Assembly (NCBI GenBank): GCA_023416335.1
Contig: JAEZHY010000131.1
Location: 1 to 56,055 of the forward strand
Length of the DNA: 56,055 bases
Source of the DNA: Pseudomonadota bacterium
GTDB taxonomy: Bacteria > Desulfobacterota > Syntrophobacteria > Syntrophobacterales > Syntrophobacteraceae
Reading direction: 5' to 3'
Shown here: one piece after another, positions 1-8,086 of the stretch
How positions within the stretch are numbered: the stretch's first letter is position 1
How the letters are laid out: each line of letters starts with the position of its first letter
Notes under the pieces: generated by a model
Told to the model about the DNA's origin: nothing
Database searches by the model: none
The model's input: the letters and a program-made list of their open reading frames with translations, nothing else
Program-made: the position numbers and the translations under genes

Positions 1-611
1 TCTTCAGGTTCCGTTATTACAGGTTCGGGCCGCACTTCATGACCGGTCCCCGCCGCGCACTGCAGACCGATCATCAGGTGCCCGATTATGTTGGCAATGA
101 TCTCCCAGTTTCGCCTGAGCTGGTATGTGAACTTATGCGGATGATAGGCGCTCAGGTTGAGCACCCCCAGGTGCAGGACAGGAACACAGGCAAGGCAGAC
201 AGGGGTTATGACCGCATCCTCGAGTTCCGGGATCGGCTGCTCGGCCGTGTTTTCGATGAAAACCGACCTGCCGGAGGAAGCCACCTGCCCGGCGATGCTT
301 CCGCCGGAGGCAAAACGCAGATTCTGTTTGGAGCTCCGGGACGTCCCTTCGAGCTGGTCCTCCAGGCCGTATGCCGCGACCATCGCCAGTTTGTCCGTCT
401 GCTCGTCCCGGAAAAGAATCGAGCAGTTCTCGAAACTCGTCTCCTCGATGATAATCCTGACAAAGTGAGCGCAAACTTTAAGCGGATCCGGATACTTGGA
501 TACCGTCTCGGCAAACCGGTGAATCATGCCGAGAAACTGCGTCATTTCGTCGCTCTGGCCTCTGGCGCCAAGGAGGCCCATTTTGATCACTTCTTTAGCG
601 AGGTGGTCCAT
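1..611 (-). CDS. GAF-domain protein, partial (C-terminus beyond window edge)
   Basis: The minus frame stays open from an ATG at 611 to the window edge, giving about 203 residues. The middle (roughly residues 35-185) reads as a GAF fold: a helical lead-in, then strands around CSILFRDEQTDKLAMVAAYG and a segment GGSIAGQVASSGRSVFIENT typical of GAF sensors. An ATG two codons upstream (617) is also in frame, but the purine-rich AGAGGG stretch is better spaced for 611. The gene starts just 13 bases after the stop of the upstream HDOD gene, so the two are probably co-transcribed and translationally coupled. GAF domains bind small ligands or mediate dimerisation; the ligand cannot be read from the sequence. 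The output domain, if any, lies outside the window. Confidence 0.75.
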   Translation of the reverse strand, partial: MDHLAKEVIKMGLLGARGQSDEMTQFLGMIHRFAETVSKYPDPLKVCAHFVRIIIEETSFENCSILFRDEQTDKLAMVAAYGLEDQLEGTSRSSKQNLRFASGGSIAGQVASSGRSVFIENTAEQPIPELEDAVITPVCLACVPVLHLGVLNLSAYHPHKFTYQLRRNWEIIANIIGHLMIGLQCAAGTGHEVRPEPVITEPE

Positions 612-624
612 CCTCATTCCCTCT

Positions 625-1485
625 TCATCCGAGCAGGTTCCAAAGCTGGTTGACTTCGGGCCGGATGAAAGCGAGACTGTCTTGGTATTCCTGCCATTCC
701 TCCTCGGAAATGTACAGGTCCCTGCAATAGGAAAGCGTCGCTTCATCCGTAAGCAGTTCGGGGTACTCGCTCGAATTGCTCAACACATTTGCCAGATAGA
801 TCAACCGCACCTCGGTTTTAAAAGACTTGCTATTGCCAGGCGAATGATGAAACTCGATAACGGCCCGGAACAAATCGGGAAATACCCACCGTGACGCGAG
901 GTATCTTCCGAGTTGAGTATGAGTCAGGCCCAACTGCATTTCAACGCACCAGGGGGGAGCTTTTCTTTTGGAAGCGATTTCCTTTATGGCCCGGTATTGC
1001 TCGTTGAAATACATTGCCATGACAAGGCGCCCGATATCATGAACAAGGCCCAGAATCGAAGCTTCTTCACGATTCATCCAGGGGCGCTTTTTCGACATTT
1101 CCGCAGCGATTTTGGACGTAGTGAAAGCGTGTTTCCAAAGGTGCTCGCGATCGGCATCCCCAAGTTCCGGTCCGATGGACAGCATACTCATCAACAAACT
1201 GCAGAGGCAGATCGATTTGACCTGGTTCAACCCTATTATAACAATCGCTTTCGAGACGGTCTTCACCTTCCCCCGGCAGCCGTAGTAGGTCGAATTGGCG
1301 ACCCGCAACACCTTGGCGGTAAGCGCCTGATCGTAGCGAATAATACTTTCCAGTTCTTCGGGGGATTCGACTTCGTTGTGAATTATTTCTATAAGCCTCT
1401 GCAGGGATCGGGGCAAAGGCGGGATTTCTTTTATCTGAGAAATCTGGTACCGGATTTCTTTCTCATCGATATTATTGATGGACAT
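625..1485 (-). CDS. HDOD-domain signalling protein
   Basis: A 286-residue protein. After a short N-terminal helix it carries an HDOD domain over about residues 20-220: PPLPRSLQRLIEII, YDQALTAKVLRVANSTYYG, KAIVIIGLNQVKSICL and LGLVHDIGRLVMAMYF. These are family landmarks, and the helix order matches HDOD proteins of bacterial signalling pathways. HDOD is a non-catalytic relative of HD phosphohydrolases, so a scaffold or regulatory role is likelier than catalysis, although the HDIGRL segment resembles an HD pair. An AAGGA ribosome site precedes the ATG at 1485. It is the first gene of a likely two-gene unit with the GAF protein downstream. Confidence 0.85.
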   Translation of the reverse strand: MSINNIDEKEIRYQISQIKEIPPLPRSLQRLIEIIHNEVESPEELESIIRYDQALTAKVLRVANSTYYGCRGKVKTVSKAIVIIGLNQVKSICLCSLLMSMLSIGPELGDADREHLWKHAFTTSKIAAEMSKKRPWMNREEASILGLVHDIGRLVMAMYFNEQYRAIKEIASKRKAPPWCVEMQLGLTHTQLGRYLASRWVFPDLFRAVIEFHHSPGNSKSFKTEVRLIYLANVLSNSSEYPELLTDEATLSYCRDLYISEEEWQEYQDSLAFIRPEVNQLWNLLG

Positions 1486-1909
1486 CTTTCATCCTTGGAG
1501 ATTCCGCCCTGTTCAGCCTTAGTCCACCTCGCCTGATTGGCGCTTATATCATAACGGGTGCTGCCTGTAATTAATAATCAGAATTTATCGAGGATAGAAT
1601 TTGGTTTCGCCGGCAGCATCTTCAAATTTCTACCCGGCTACTTATACAACATTACCAATAGAGCAGCGAATCTACTCCATCGCCTCAATTGGCAAATGAA
1701 AGCCGATTTTCAAATCCTCTGATATCTATTGTCAATATCGGATAAAAGCATGGAAAAGTTCACTTATTTTCATCCAATTCAGGTATTGCCGCACACTTCC
1801 GCGAATTTCGTCCAACTGCGGAGCAAAATGTCGAAAGAGCACTCGGCAGCCACGGAACCGGTTGTGACCTCGGCAAGGCAGCAGTACTATTCGAGTATTC
1901 CGGAACTGG
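1486..1909. other. Intergenic region upstream of the HDOD gene
   Basis: No convincing gene is seen. The plus ORF that could be drawn from 1729 has no family-like sequence and runs into the duplicated segment that follows. The region is comparatively AT-rich between 1560 and 1740 and should hold the promoter of the minus-strand HDOD/GAF pair. Confidence 0.4.
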
Positions 1910-2113
1910 ACGAGCACAATGAGGAGGGCAGTCTCTGCAACCGGGATGAATCCTGGAAAGCAGGCGACTGCCCCTTAAGTCACCGATCTTTCAAGAGGTC
2001 AAGCCTGACGGCCCTTCATCGGCATTTCGACACCGCCGGGGCACATCCCCTTCATCTTCCAGTGTTTCTCCGGCGGGGGGCACTGTGAGCATGTCACCTT
2101 CCGTCCCGACCTG
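1910..2113 (-). repeat. Truncated duplicate of the helix-hairpin-helix gene 3' end and flank (copy 1)
   Basis: About 200 bases here match 6118-6322 with scattered substitutions and small indels. The copy includes the last ~22 codons of the helix-hairpin-helix gene in the minus orientation (QVGTEGDM.TVP.AGETLEDEGDVP is still legible) plus the sequence downstream of that gene. The upstream three quarters of the gene are absent, so this is a dead 3' fragment. Because the similarity runs through coding and non-coding DNA alike, it is a DNA duplication, not convergent protein similarity. Confidence 0.75.
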
Positions 2114-2156
2114 ATTTCCAGCCTGATCGCTTATATGCGGCCTATTGCCAAATTTC

Positions 2157-2551
2157 TCAGAACGGGGGTGGCGTTGGCGGTCCCCAGCCGCCTGCTTTCA
2201 GGACCGTGATAACCGGCGATACAGGCGGGACGGGGAAATCGATCCCACTGCCCCGTTGCTGTTGATTCCGGGCTTGTCCGGGAGTGATTCCACTCTGTTT
2301 TATGCTCGAAGAATTGACCATATTGCCCGATGAAGTCAGGCGCACAACAATGTCGATTGTGTAAGTGGCGTCTTTGACGCATATCTCCAAGGGTCACATG
2401 TGACGACGTTCCCGGAACCCGTGCAACTCCCCCGGCCGGGAGTTGCGGAAACAAATGAAGCCCCTGCCGGGATCGTATTCGTCACGACAACTCCTGGTGT
2501 GGAATTGGGACCGCATTGCCGCCGGTCAAATTGTAGCGCTGTTGAATCCAA
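2157..2551 (-). pseudogene. Frameshifted DUF11-repeat protein fragment
   Basis: Two minus frames together give one DUF11-like repeat. GPNSTPGVVVTNTIPAG and SFVSATPGRGSC, with GNVVTCD after them, lie in the frame opening at 2551. The continuation EICVKDATYTIDIVVRLTSS lies in a second frame from about 2390. DUF11 repeats occur in large secreted or surface-anchored proteins as strings of about 50-residue modules, so a single broken module is a remnant. The frame changes near 2395. No start codon or signal sequence precedes it, and it lies beside the duplicated fragment at 1910-2113, which fits a decayed accessory locus. Confidence 0.6.
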
Positions 2552-2645
2552 AAGCGGAGTGATGTAAACTCGTTTTCCTTAAGACCTTCGCTCACCGTTC
2601 AACTTGCGGCATGGTATCCCGGCCGAGCTTGATCAGGGAGAATCT

Positions 2646-3056
2646 ATGAAAACGCACGCCAAGCTTCGAATCAGCGCTTTCACAATTATCATAATAGCGC
2701 TGCTGAATGTCTTTTCCAAGCCACTTCATATTCCCGAACCATTTCAGTGGGTGTTGATCATTGGTGTGTTTATACCTTTGAGCTTTGTTTTTCGTCTCAC
2801 AAAAAAGCTAAAACTAGAAAGAGTTGCGATGGCCGGCTCTGCTCACGCACCTGAACGTGCACGTGAAGATTTCCAGAAAAAGGCAAGAAGGGGGCTCCTT
2901 CTGTCGATGGTGCTCGGCTCTGCTCTAGCCCTTTGTTCCCCATTTTGGATGCCAATGACCGGCAACAGTTTAGGCAATGCAGGAGATTTTATAGTGGGGC
3001 TCATAACAGCAGCATTTGTATGTACCGTTTGTGGGCTCAAGTTGCGAAGAATATAG
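2646..3056 (+). CDS. Small integral membrane protein, function unknown
   Basis: A 136-residue protein. The ATG at 2646 is preferred over the in-frame start at 2604 because an AGGGAGA ribosome site lies just upstream. Four hydrophobic segments are visible, at about residues 7-23, 30-48, 85-105 and 113-130. A charged cytoplasmic loop (about 50-80, rich in K, R and E) lies between the second and third. No catalytic motif is recognised and no family is assigned. It stands alone on the plus strand between a pseudogene and an oppositely oriented operon. Confidence 0.55.
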   Translation: MKTHAKLRISAFTIIIIALLNVFSKPLHIPEPFQWVLIIGVFIPLSFVFRLTKKLKLERVAMAGSAHAPERAREDFQKKARRGLLLSMVLGSALALCSPFWMPMTGNSLGNAGDFIVGLITAAFVCTVCGLKLRRI

Positions 3057-3172
3057 GGCTTATTTTTATCAAGTTTTGGGTGGCTGGTAATTGTTAGCGG
3101 TTGCGTGAAATCGTGGTAAATCCGGCGAAATGAAAATGGGCCGTTTCCGCATCACGGTCTCACTTTAGCTTA

Positions 3173-3634
3173 TTATTCAGGCAAGCTGTCCTTAAATTGT
3201 TGGTCAACAATTCTCTGGAGTTCAACACGTAACTTTCTAAAAGCGTAGATCCTCATTTCTTTCCCAGAAGCTATTAAGGTGATGGTCTTTCCTTTCCGTG
3301 AAGCATAGGATACTTCATCAAAATAAATGACATTGATAGATCGGCCTGATCGATCTAACTCTGCCACGGATAATCCTGTAAATTCATAGCTTTTTCCAGT
3401 TTTGAGAAATAAATAAATAGCAAATGCAGGAAAGAATAGAATTAATATTAAAAATATAGATCGATCTAAATTACTAGTAATATTAGTATTATGCTCTAAC
3501 AGCACACAGAGAAATAATATTGGGTCGAATACGCCGATTAGCAAAATGATTGTCCATCTACCCAGTTTTTCAGCAAAGCTTTCTCTAAATGTGCCACGAA
3601 GTGCTTTGAGAATTTGTATCATGCGTAAATACAT
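3173..3634 (-). CDS. Membrane protein with two transmembrane segments, hypothetical
   Basis: A 153-residue protein and the last gene of a three-gene minus operon. Two hydrophobic stretches (about residues 28-46 and 59-78) form a hairpin. A soluble C-terminal part of about 75 residues follows, with alternating strands (ELDRSGRSINVIYFDEVSY, KTITLIASGKEMRIYAF) that resembles the small PH-like domains of YcxB/YdbT-type membrane proteins. That resemblance is by eye. Its start overlaps the upstream gene by 16 bases. The local DNA is clearly more AT-rich than the flanking core genes. Confidence 0.55.
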   Translation of the reverse strand: MYLRMIQILKALRGTFRESFAEKLGRWTIILLIGVFDPILFLCVLLEHNTNITSNLDRSIFLILILFFPAFAIYLFLKTGKSYEFTGLSVAELDRSGRSINVIYFDEVSYASRKGKTITLIASGKEMRIYAFRKLRVELQRIVDQQFKDSLPE

Positions 3635-3942
3635 GGAGTCACCAAGACCTGTTTCCGAAATTGAGGCTGGAAAGTTGCTCTAAGCGTTTCTAGCCTTTTA
3701 TACCTGAGCATGCAACCAATCCCATCAGTGAAACCGATAAACAGACCTATTAATGGAAAACCTGCGCAAATAAGCCAACTCAGACTTTGTCTTTGTGGTT
3801 CCCTTAGCTCTGGTATAATAACCAGAATACAGTATGCAGCAACCCCAAACAAAGTTCCCAACAACAATCCTTTGATTGGATTTGAAATCAGACATTTTGA
3901 ACATAGTCTTTTGCAGCTAATGATATTCAAGTATATGCTCAT
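3619..3942 (-). CDS. Small membrane protein, hypothetical
   Basis: A 107-residue protein with two hydrophobic segments (about residues 24-44 and 56-75) and short charged ends. The N-terminus carries two cysteines (KRLCSKC). It is the middle gene of a three-gene operon. Its ATG overlaps the upstream stop in an ATGA arrangement, and its 3' end overlaps the next start. No family is recognised. The tight coupling suggests that it acts with the lipoprotein and the hairpin membrane protein on either side. Confidence 0.5.
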   Translation of the reverse strand: MSIYLNIISCKRLCSKCLISNPIKGLLLGTLFGVAAYCILVIIPELREPQRQSLSWLICAGFPLIGLFIGFTDGIGCMLRYKRLETLRATFQPQFRKQVLVTPCIYA

Positions 3943-4682
3943 TGAAGGTGCATTAACAGTTTGAGAGCATGCAGATTTCCACTCTCTGCAGCTCGCTTAA
4001 GCCAAAACTTGGCGCGCAGCCTACTTTTTGGGTCAGGCTCCCTATTCAGAATGACACCAAAAGTGCATTGCCCTACGGGGTCTCCGTTCTGGGCGGAAAT
4101 CCTTGCCCAAAATCTGCTTTCGTTGGGGTCCTGCCTTATGCGGTCATAGAAGAAGTGTAATCTTAATGCCGGTTCAGGAGCGCCAATTAGGGCCTGTTGC
4201 TGCAATTTTTCAATATCCGCATCAGAAAGAGCATGGAGTTGGTCTTCAGACGAAGCCTCAAACAGATTGCATTCAGCCTTCGTCAACTTTCCATGTCCAT
4301 TCGCGGATGGTTTCTCAAGCCAAAAGCTGTATCTCTCCCGGCTTCTAGGCTCAGTGAAATCCATCCTTAGTTCATGGGCAAGAATATCCTGAGAAACAGA
4401 TGCACCGTTTTCGGCAGCAATCTCTTCCCAATAACGGCCTTGGATACGATCGAAATTCCAGTTAAAATAAAAAAACAAGAGTCTTTCAGCAGCTTCAGGA
4501 GAGCCATTTAGTGCTTGGACTTCCATTATTGGTATTTCAGCGTCCGGTATATAATATACATAGTCGAGACGATGAATCTCTTGGCGAGATACTTTTTCAA
4601 TTGGGGCTTGCTGTGAACAGCCGGCGAGAAATAAACAGGCGGCACAAGACCCGATGAGGATGTATCTTTGAAGCAGCCTCAT
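3939..4682 (-). CDS. Sel1-like repeat lipoprotein
   Basis: A 247-residue protein with a lipoprotein signal: a short basic N-terminus, a hydrophobic core and the lipobox LFLAGC, with lipidation expected at about Cys21. The mature part holds Sel1/TPR-like units such as GSPEAAERLLFFYFN, GAPEPALRLHFFYDR, AKFWLKRAAESGN and paired W/Y-rich helices. Sel1 repeats are protein-binding alpha-solenoids, here probably facing the periplasm. An AAGGA site lies seven bases before the ATG. It is the promoter-proximal gene of the three-gene operon with two small membrane proteins, which suggests an envelope-associated module of unknown purpose. Confidence 0.65.
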   Translation of the reverse strand: MRLLQRYILIGSCAACLFLAGCSQQAPIEKVSRQEIHRLDYVYYIPDAEIPIMEVQALNGSPEAAERLLFFYFNWNFDRIQGRYWEEIAAENGASVSQDILAHELRMDFTEPRSRERYSFWLEKPSANGHGKLTKAECNLFEASSEDQLHALSDADIEKLQQQALIGAPEPALRLHFFYDRIRQDPNESRFWARISAQNGDPVGQCTFGVILNREPDPKSRLRAKFWLKRAAESGNLHALKLLMHLQ

Positions 4683-4894
4683 TCAAGAATCCTTGTCACT
4701 TTTGTCTTAGCTCCAGAAAGGTAATCTTGTACCCATACCCAACTTTAATTCAAGTTTTTTCGCATTAAAACTATATTCGACCCTTGGCGACTCCTTGTTT
4801 TCAGACAATATCCAAGACACCCTCACGAGTCCCTCTTAATGAATCGATAATCCGGACTGCTTCAATTTCATAATGAAAACGACCTGCGTAGCGG

Positions 4895-5333
4895 CTAAAA
4901 CAACACAGACAGACCTGATCCGGCCAGCGTTTCTTTTTTGACCCGGTTCAAGGTCCAGATATACGGACCGTCACTATCCAGGGATGCACCGTTGCCGGAA
5001 TCCATATTCCATTCCTGCAACCCGCCATAGACAAAAGGTTCCACGGTAATCCCGCATACTTTCGCAGTTGCCCCGAAATATGCAATCCCACCCCAATGTG
5101 TCCCGCCGGTCGCGGCATTGAAGTTGGTAGACGGAGTGGCCGGTGTTCCAGGCAGGACATATGAGTAACTCTCTTCGGCGGCCCCTGCAAATACGGTCAG
5201 CCCTCCTCTGAACGTCCATACCGGATCACTATGCGGCGATTTCAACCATGGCACACTAATCACATTTTGAGACAGCGCGGATACAGCGCCCTGGTTATCA
5301 GCGTATTTTGCAGGGAGAAGGTATTACACATGA
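4895..5333 (-). pseudogene. 5'-truncated surface or secreted protein remnant
   Basis: The minus frame is open from about 5333 to a stop at 4895 and reads like protein throughout: PAKYADNQGAVSALSQNV, then DPVWTFRGGLTVF, then TVEPFVYGGLQEWN. There is no start codon with a ribosome site before the coding-like sequence begins; the GTG at 5263 lies inside it. The aromatic, glycine-rich composition suits an outer-membrane or secreted beta protein. The family was not identified. It is most simply the C-terminal end of a gene whose front has been lost. Confidence 0.4.
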
Positions 5334-5347
5334 GAGGGTATTGCATA

Positions 5348-5376
5348 TTGACCGCGAACTGGCGGGTGTGTAGTAT
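5348..5376 (+). promoter_or_regulatory. Sigma-70-type promoter of the toxin-antitoxin pair
   Basis: TTGACC at 5348-5353 and TAGTAT at 5371-5376 are separated by exactly 17 bases, and the antitoxin ATG follows 20 bases after the -10 box. Spacing and sequence fit a housekeeping promoter. Confidence 0.55.
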
Positions 5377-5396
5377 GATTAAAGCGAGGTCGACAT

Positions 5397-5609
5397 ATGC
5401 AGGATTATAAAGTGGAAACAGAAGTCTCAAAAGACGGCTCGGTCACCATCAAGGGCCTGCCTTTCCAGCCCGGCAATAGGGTCGAGGTCATCATACGCAG
5501 CCGGTGCTCCGATGCCGAAGAGCAATCCTATTCTCTCCGTGGAAAGCCCTTTAGATTCCTTGATCCTTTCGGGAGTGTGGCAGAGGAGGATTGGGAAGCC
5601 CTGGGATGA
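5397..5609 (+). CDS. Antitoxin of a PIN-type toxin-antitoxin pair
   Basis: A 70-residue protein directly upstream of a PIN toxin, overlapping it by four bases (ATGA). The N-terminal 35 residues form an AbrB/SpoVT-like or DUF104-like strand pattern (KVETEVSKDGSVTIKGLPF then GNRVEVIIR), which suggests DNA binding and autoregulation. The C-terminus ends in an acidic tail (DPFGSVAEEDWEALG) of the kind that occupies the toxin active site. A GAGGT site lies seven bases before the ATG at 5397. The assignment rests mainly on size, order and coupling to the toxin. Confidence 0.75.
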   Translation: MQDYKVETEVSKDGSVTIKGLPFQPGNRVEVIIRSRCSDAEEQSYSLRGKPFRFLDPFGSVAEEDWEALG

Positions 5610-5998
5610 TCATTCTTGACACGCATATTTGGATATGGTGGGTGCACGGGGATCGAAGACTCACCGATCCACAGGCAACTATCATCCAGGCTAATGAAAC
5701 ACAGGCAATTGGTATAAGCGCCATTAGTGTCTGGGAGGTTGCAAAACTTGTAGAATATGGTCGGCTGGAATTACCATGTGACCTGCATGAATGGTTTGAT
5801 GCAGCTTTAAGCTATCCGGGTATCCGCCTTGTTGAACTCACTCCCGCAATAGCAATACAATCCACTCGATTACCGGGCAAGTTCCATCGGGACCCGGCCG
5901 ACCAGATTATAGTGGCTACGGCAATAACATATGACTGCCCTCTTGTCACCTCCGATGATAAAATTTTGGAATATGCTTACGCCAGAACCGTGAGATAG
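5606..5998 (+). CDS. PIN-domain toxin (VapC-like ribonuclease)
   Basis: A 130-residue PIN domain from the ATG at 5606, which overlaps the antitoxin stop. The acidic residues that bind catalytic metal are all visible: Asp in ILDTHIWIWW at the N-terminus, Glu in SVWEVAKL, Asp in HRDPADQIIVATA and Asp in VTSDDKIL. By family knowledge these proteins cleave RNA, often tRNA, when the antitoxin is degraded. The length is typical and the gene appears intact. The subfamily (WW near the first Asp, HRDPADQ) is the one that usually pairs with short AbrB-like antitoxins. Confidence 0.88.
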   Translation: MIILDTHIWIWWVHGDRRLTDPQATIIQANETQAIGISAISVWEVAKLVEYGRLELPCDLHEWFDAALSYPGIRLVELTPAIAIQSTRLPGKFHRDPADQIIVATAITYDCPLVTSDDKILEYAYARTVR

Positions 5999-6001
5999 AA
6001 G

Positions 6002-6028
6002 GCCTGATTCTGAAGTTCGGAGTCAGGC
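6002..6028 (+). terminator. Hairpin after the toxin gene, probable terminator
   Basis: A nine-base-pair stem (GCCTGATTC with GAGTCAGGC, one G-U pair) and a nine-base loop begin four bases after the toxin stop. The following sequence is only weakly T-rich (GCAATTTTG). Confidence 0.45.
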
Positions 6029-6117
6029 TCGCAATTTTGCAATTCATGGAATGGAATCCAGCAGGTCATCCTTTAACAAAGCTAACTTTGGATCATTTCC
6101 GGCTCGGAGCTATTGGG

Positions 6118-6322
6118 CGAGCACAATAAAGAGGGCAGTCCCTGCAACCGGGATGAATCCGGTAACAGCAGGCGACTGCCCATTGAGTCACTGATCTTTC
6201 AGGAAGCTAAGATAGACGGCCCTTCATCAGCACTTCGACGGAGCCAGGGGCACGTCCCCTTCATCTTCCAGTGTTTCGCCGGCGCGGGGCACTGTGAACA
6301 TGTCGCCTTCCGTCCCGACCTG
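6118..6322 (-). repeat. Copy 2 of the duplicated segment (intact gene end and flank)
   Basis: This is the partner of the duplicate at 1910-2113. It spans the 3' end of the helix-hairpin-helix gene and about 110 bases beyond its stop. Here the gene is complete, so this is the parent-like copy. Confidence 0.75.
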
Positions 6323-6607
6323 CGGGTTGATCTGCTTCAAAATGTCTTTGGTAATTCCAGGCACGTTCAACAGATCATCTGCTTTCTTGAAAGGACCTTT
6401 TTCTTCACGGTACTTCACAATGGCTGCAGCGATTTCCGGAGTAATTCCGGGAGCTTTGGCCAAATTAGCGGCAGAAGCGATGTTGAAGTGAATCCGGGCT
6501 TCCCCCAGACCACCCGTGTGCCCCTTCATTTGGGCCAGGGCGGGAGCGGCCAGCCATACAGCGGCCAGGAGAAAGACGGCAATAAGTGCAAAAGCTTTTG
6601 TTTTCAT
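6227..6607 (-). CDS. Exported ComEA-like helix-hairpin-helix protein
   Basis: A 126-residue protein with a clear signal peptide (basic start, hydrophobic core, cleavage after APALA near residue 25). The mature region carries a helix-hairpin-helix pair of the ComEA/type II secretion GspK-like kind: FNIASAANLAKAPGITPEIA, then KYREEKGPFKKADDLLNVPG. In ComEA this fold binds DNA in the periplasm. Single HhH exported proteins of unknown role are also common in Desulfobacterota. It is the last gene of a three-gene minus unit with an arylsulfotransferase-like protein 56 bases upstream. An AGGAAT site precedes its ATG. Its 3' end has been duplicated near 2 kb. Confidence 0.8.
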   Translation of the reverse strand: MKTKAFALIAVFLLAAVWLAAPALAQMKGHTGGLGEARIHFNIASAANLAKAPGITPEIAAAIVKYREEKGPFKKADDLLNVPGITKDILKQINPQVGTEGDMFTVPRAGETLEDEGDVPLAPSKC

Positions 6608-6663
6608 TTTAATTCCTCATTCTTTTATTCCGTGTGGTGCGACCGATTCAGCAGTCGAGCATC

Positions 6664-8040
6664 TTACTTCTTTTCCACCATGTCTTTCAATCTGAGAGTG
6701 CTGTTTTCGGGTGGAACGATCGCCTCTTCCTTAGGTGCCTTCAACTGCGGTACATAGTCATAGGGCACCCGATAGGCACGATAGACCATGTTGAAGTTTT
6801 CCTTGGGCTGATAGAACGGGTTGATGTACTCCCATACGGTCTCGCCCTTGGGGGTAACTTCGAACAGGCGGCCAACGGACCCTTCCGTGATCAGAGTGTT
6901 GCCGTTGGGCAAACGCTGAGCTGAACTGATGTAGTCGCTGAAGAATTTGCTCATGTCGCGGTATCCGGCCTTGTTTGCGTCATACTGCCATACGATTACC
7001 ATCTTGACCGGATCGATTTCGATAACGCGCGAATAGTCCCTGCGGGTATTATTCATACCGTAAGGAGCCATCGGGTTGGGCGCGCCGTAGCCGGACATGC
7101 CGCCGTTATCGAAAATCAGAATGTTTCCTTCCCCGGGCAACCCTTTGGGGATCATGTGGGCGTGGTGCAAACCGACAGTACATCCGATTTCGCGCAGTTC
7201 CTTGGTGGATTCGAAATCGGGCCCGAGGTGCCACACGATCTTACCGGTGCGGTGATCGATGATGCCCGTCGTGTTGGTCTGGCGTCCATCATAGATGATA
7301 TTGTCGGGATGGAAGCGCTGATCGCCCTGATCGTACATTTTGTTCGGGCCAAGCCAGCTTGCGGTGTTGAGATGAATCCAGTCGCCGCCGACAACACCCG
7401 GCGTATTGGCCATCACGTAATTCGGGTAACGGTACATGGTGTTGCGGGCTTCGAGCGAAAACCCCATTTCTTCGATGTGCTCGTTAGCCGACCACTGCCA
7501 GGTGACCTTGCCCTGATCGTCCACGATGTAGATCATGTCATCGAGCAGGGGCTTGTCGGATATCTTCTTGTTGGTCACGACCTTGTTCGTCAGAACCAAG
7601 GTCTTTCCTTTTTCGACATTGGGCTCCATTCCCGGGACATAATAGCCGACGGGGTTGCCCTCACGCTGAAAGTCATGGTGCATGCCGGCTTTTGGGAAGC
7701 TCCACTTGATTTTGCCGTCCCAGTCGGCGATCACCAGATCGTTAGCGTCATCGTGCTGGTAAATCCGGCCTTCCTTTCCGGCCTGCCCCATGACGTGGCC
7801 GCCCGGAAGCATTTTCGCCGGATGATCGTGGCCGACATTTTTCCATTCGTGAACGACATTGCCGCGCATGTCGATCAGAAAAGACCCGACGTGGTCGATC
7901 GAAAATATGGTGTATCCGCTATAAGCTTTATCGGGCTTATAGATTGTGGTCCCGTGCGGAAAAACGGAAGGGAAGGCCCACAGGCAGCAAGCGCTGGCAA
8001 GAACTAGAATACAGGTTAGAAATATGGGCTTTTTTTTCAT
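6664..8040 (-). CDS. Arylsulfotransferase (ASST)-family protein, exported
   Basis: A 458-residue protein with an N-terminal signal sequence (KKK, then a hydrophobic stretch ending near WAFP). The body shows the ASST-type beta-propeller with repeated strands ending in W or D motifs: FLIDMRGNVVHEWKN, LVIADWDGKIKWSFPK, YIVDDQGKVTWQW, GRLFEVTPKGETVWEY. Histidines sit in MHHDFQREGN and VGLHHAHMIPKG, segments that line the active site in this fold. Family members move sulfate groups between phenolic compounds without PAPS; the true substrate here is unknown. It is the middle gene of an operon of exported proteins. It has a good AAGAGGAT ribosome site. Confidence 0.8.
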   Translation of the reverse strand: MKKKPIFLTCILVLASACCLWAFPSVFPHGTTIYKPDKAYSGYTIFSIDHVGSFLIDMRGNVVHEWKNVGHDHPAKMLPGGHVMGQAGKEGRIYQHDDANDLVIADWDGKIKWSFPKAGMHHDFQREGNPVGYYVPGMEPNVEKGKTLVLTNKVVTNKKISDKPLLDDMIYIVDDQGKVTWQWSANEHIEEMGFSLEARNTMYRYPNYVMANTPGVVGGDWIHLNTASWLGPNKMYDQGDQRFHPDNIIYDGRQTNTTGIIDHRTGKIVWHLGPDFESTKELREIGCTVGLHHAHMIPKGLPGEGNILIFDNGGMSGYGAPNPMAPYGMNNTRRDYSRVIEIDPVKMVIVWQYDANKAGYRDMSKFFSDYISSAQRLPNGNTLITEGSVGRLFEVTPKGETVWEYINPFYQPKENFNMVYRAYRVPYDYVPQLKAPKEEAIVPPENSTLRLKDMVEKK

Positions 8041-8086
8041 CTGATCCTCTTTGAATGTTCCTGGAAATCAGGATAAGGTGCGCCTC

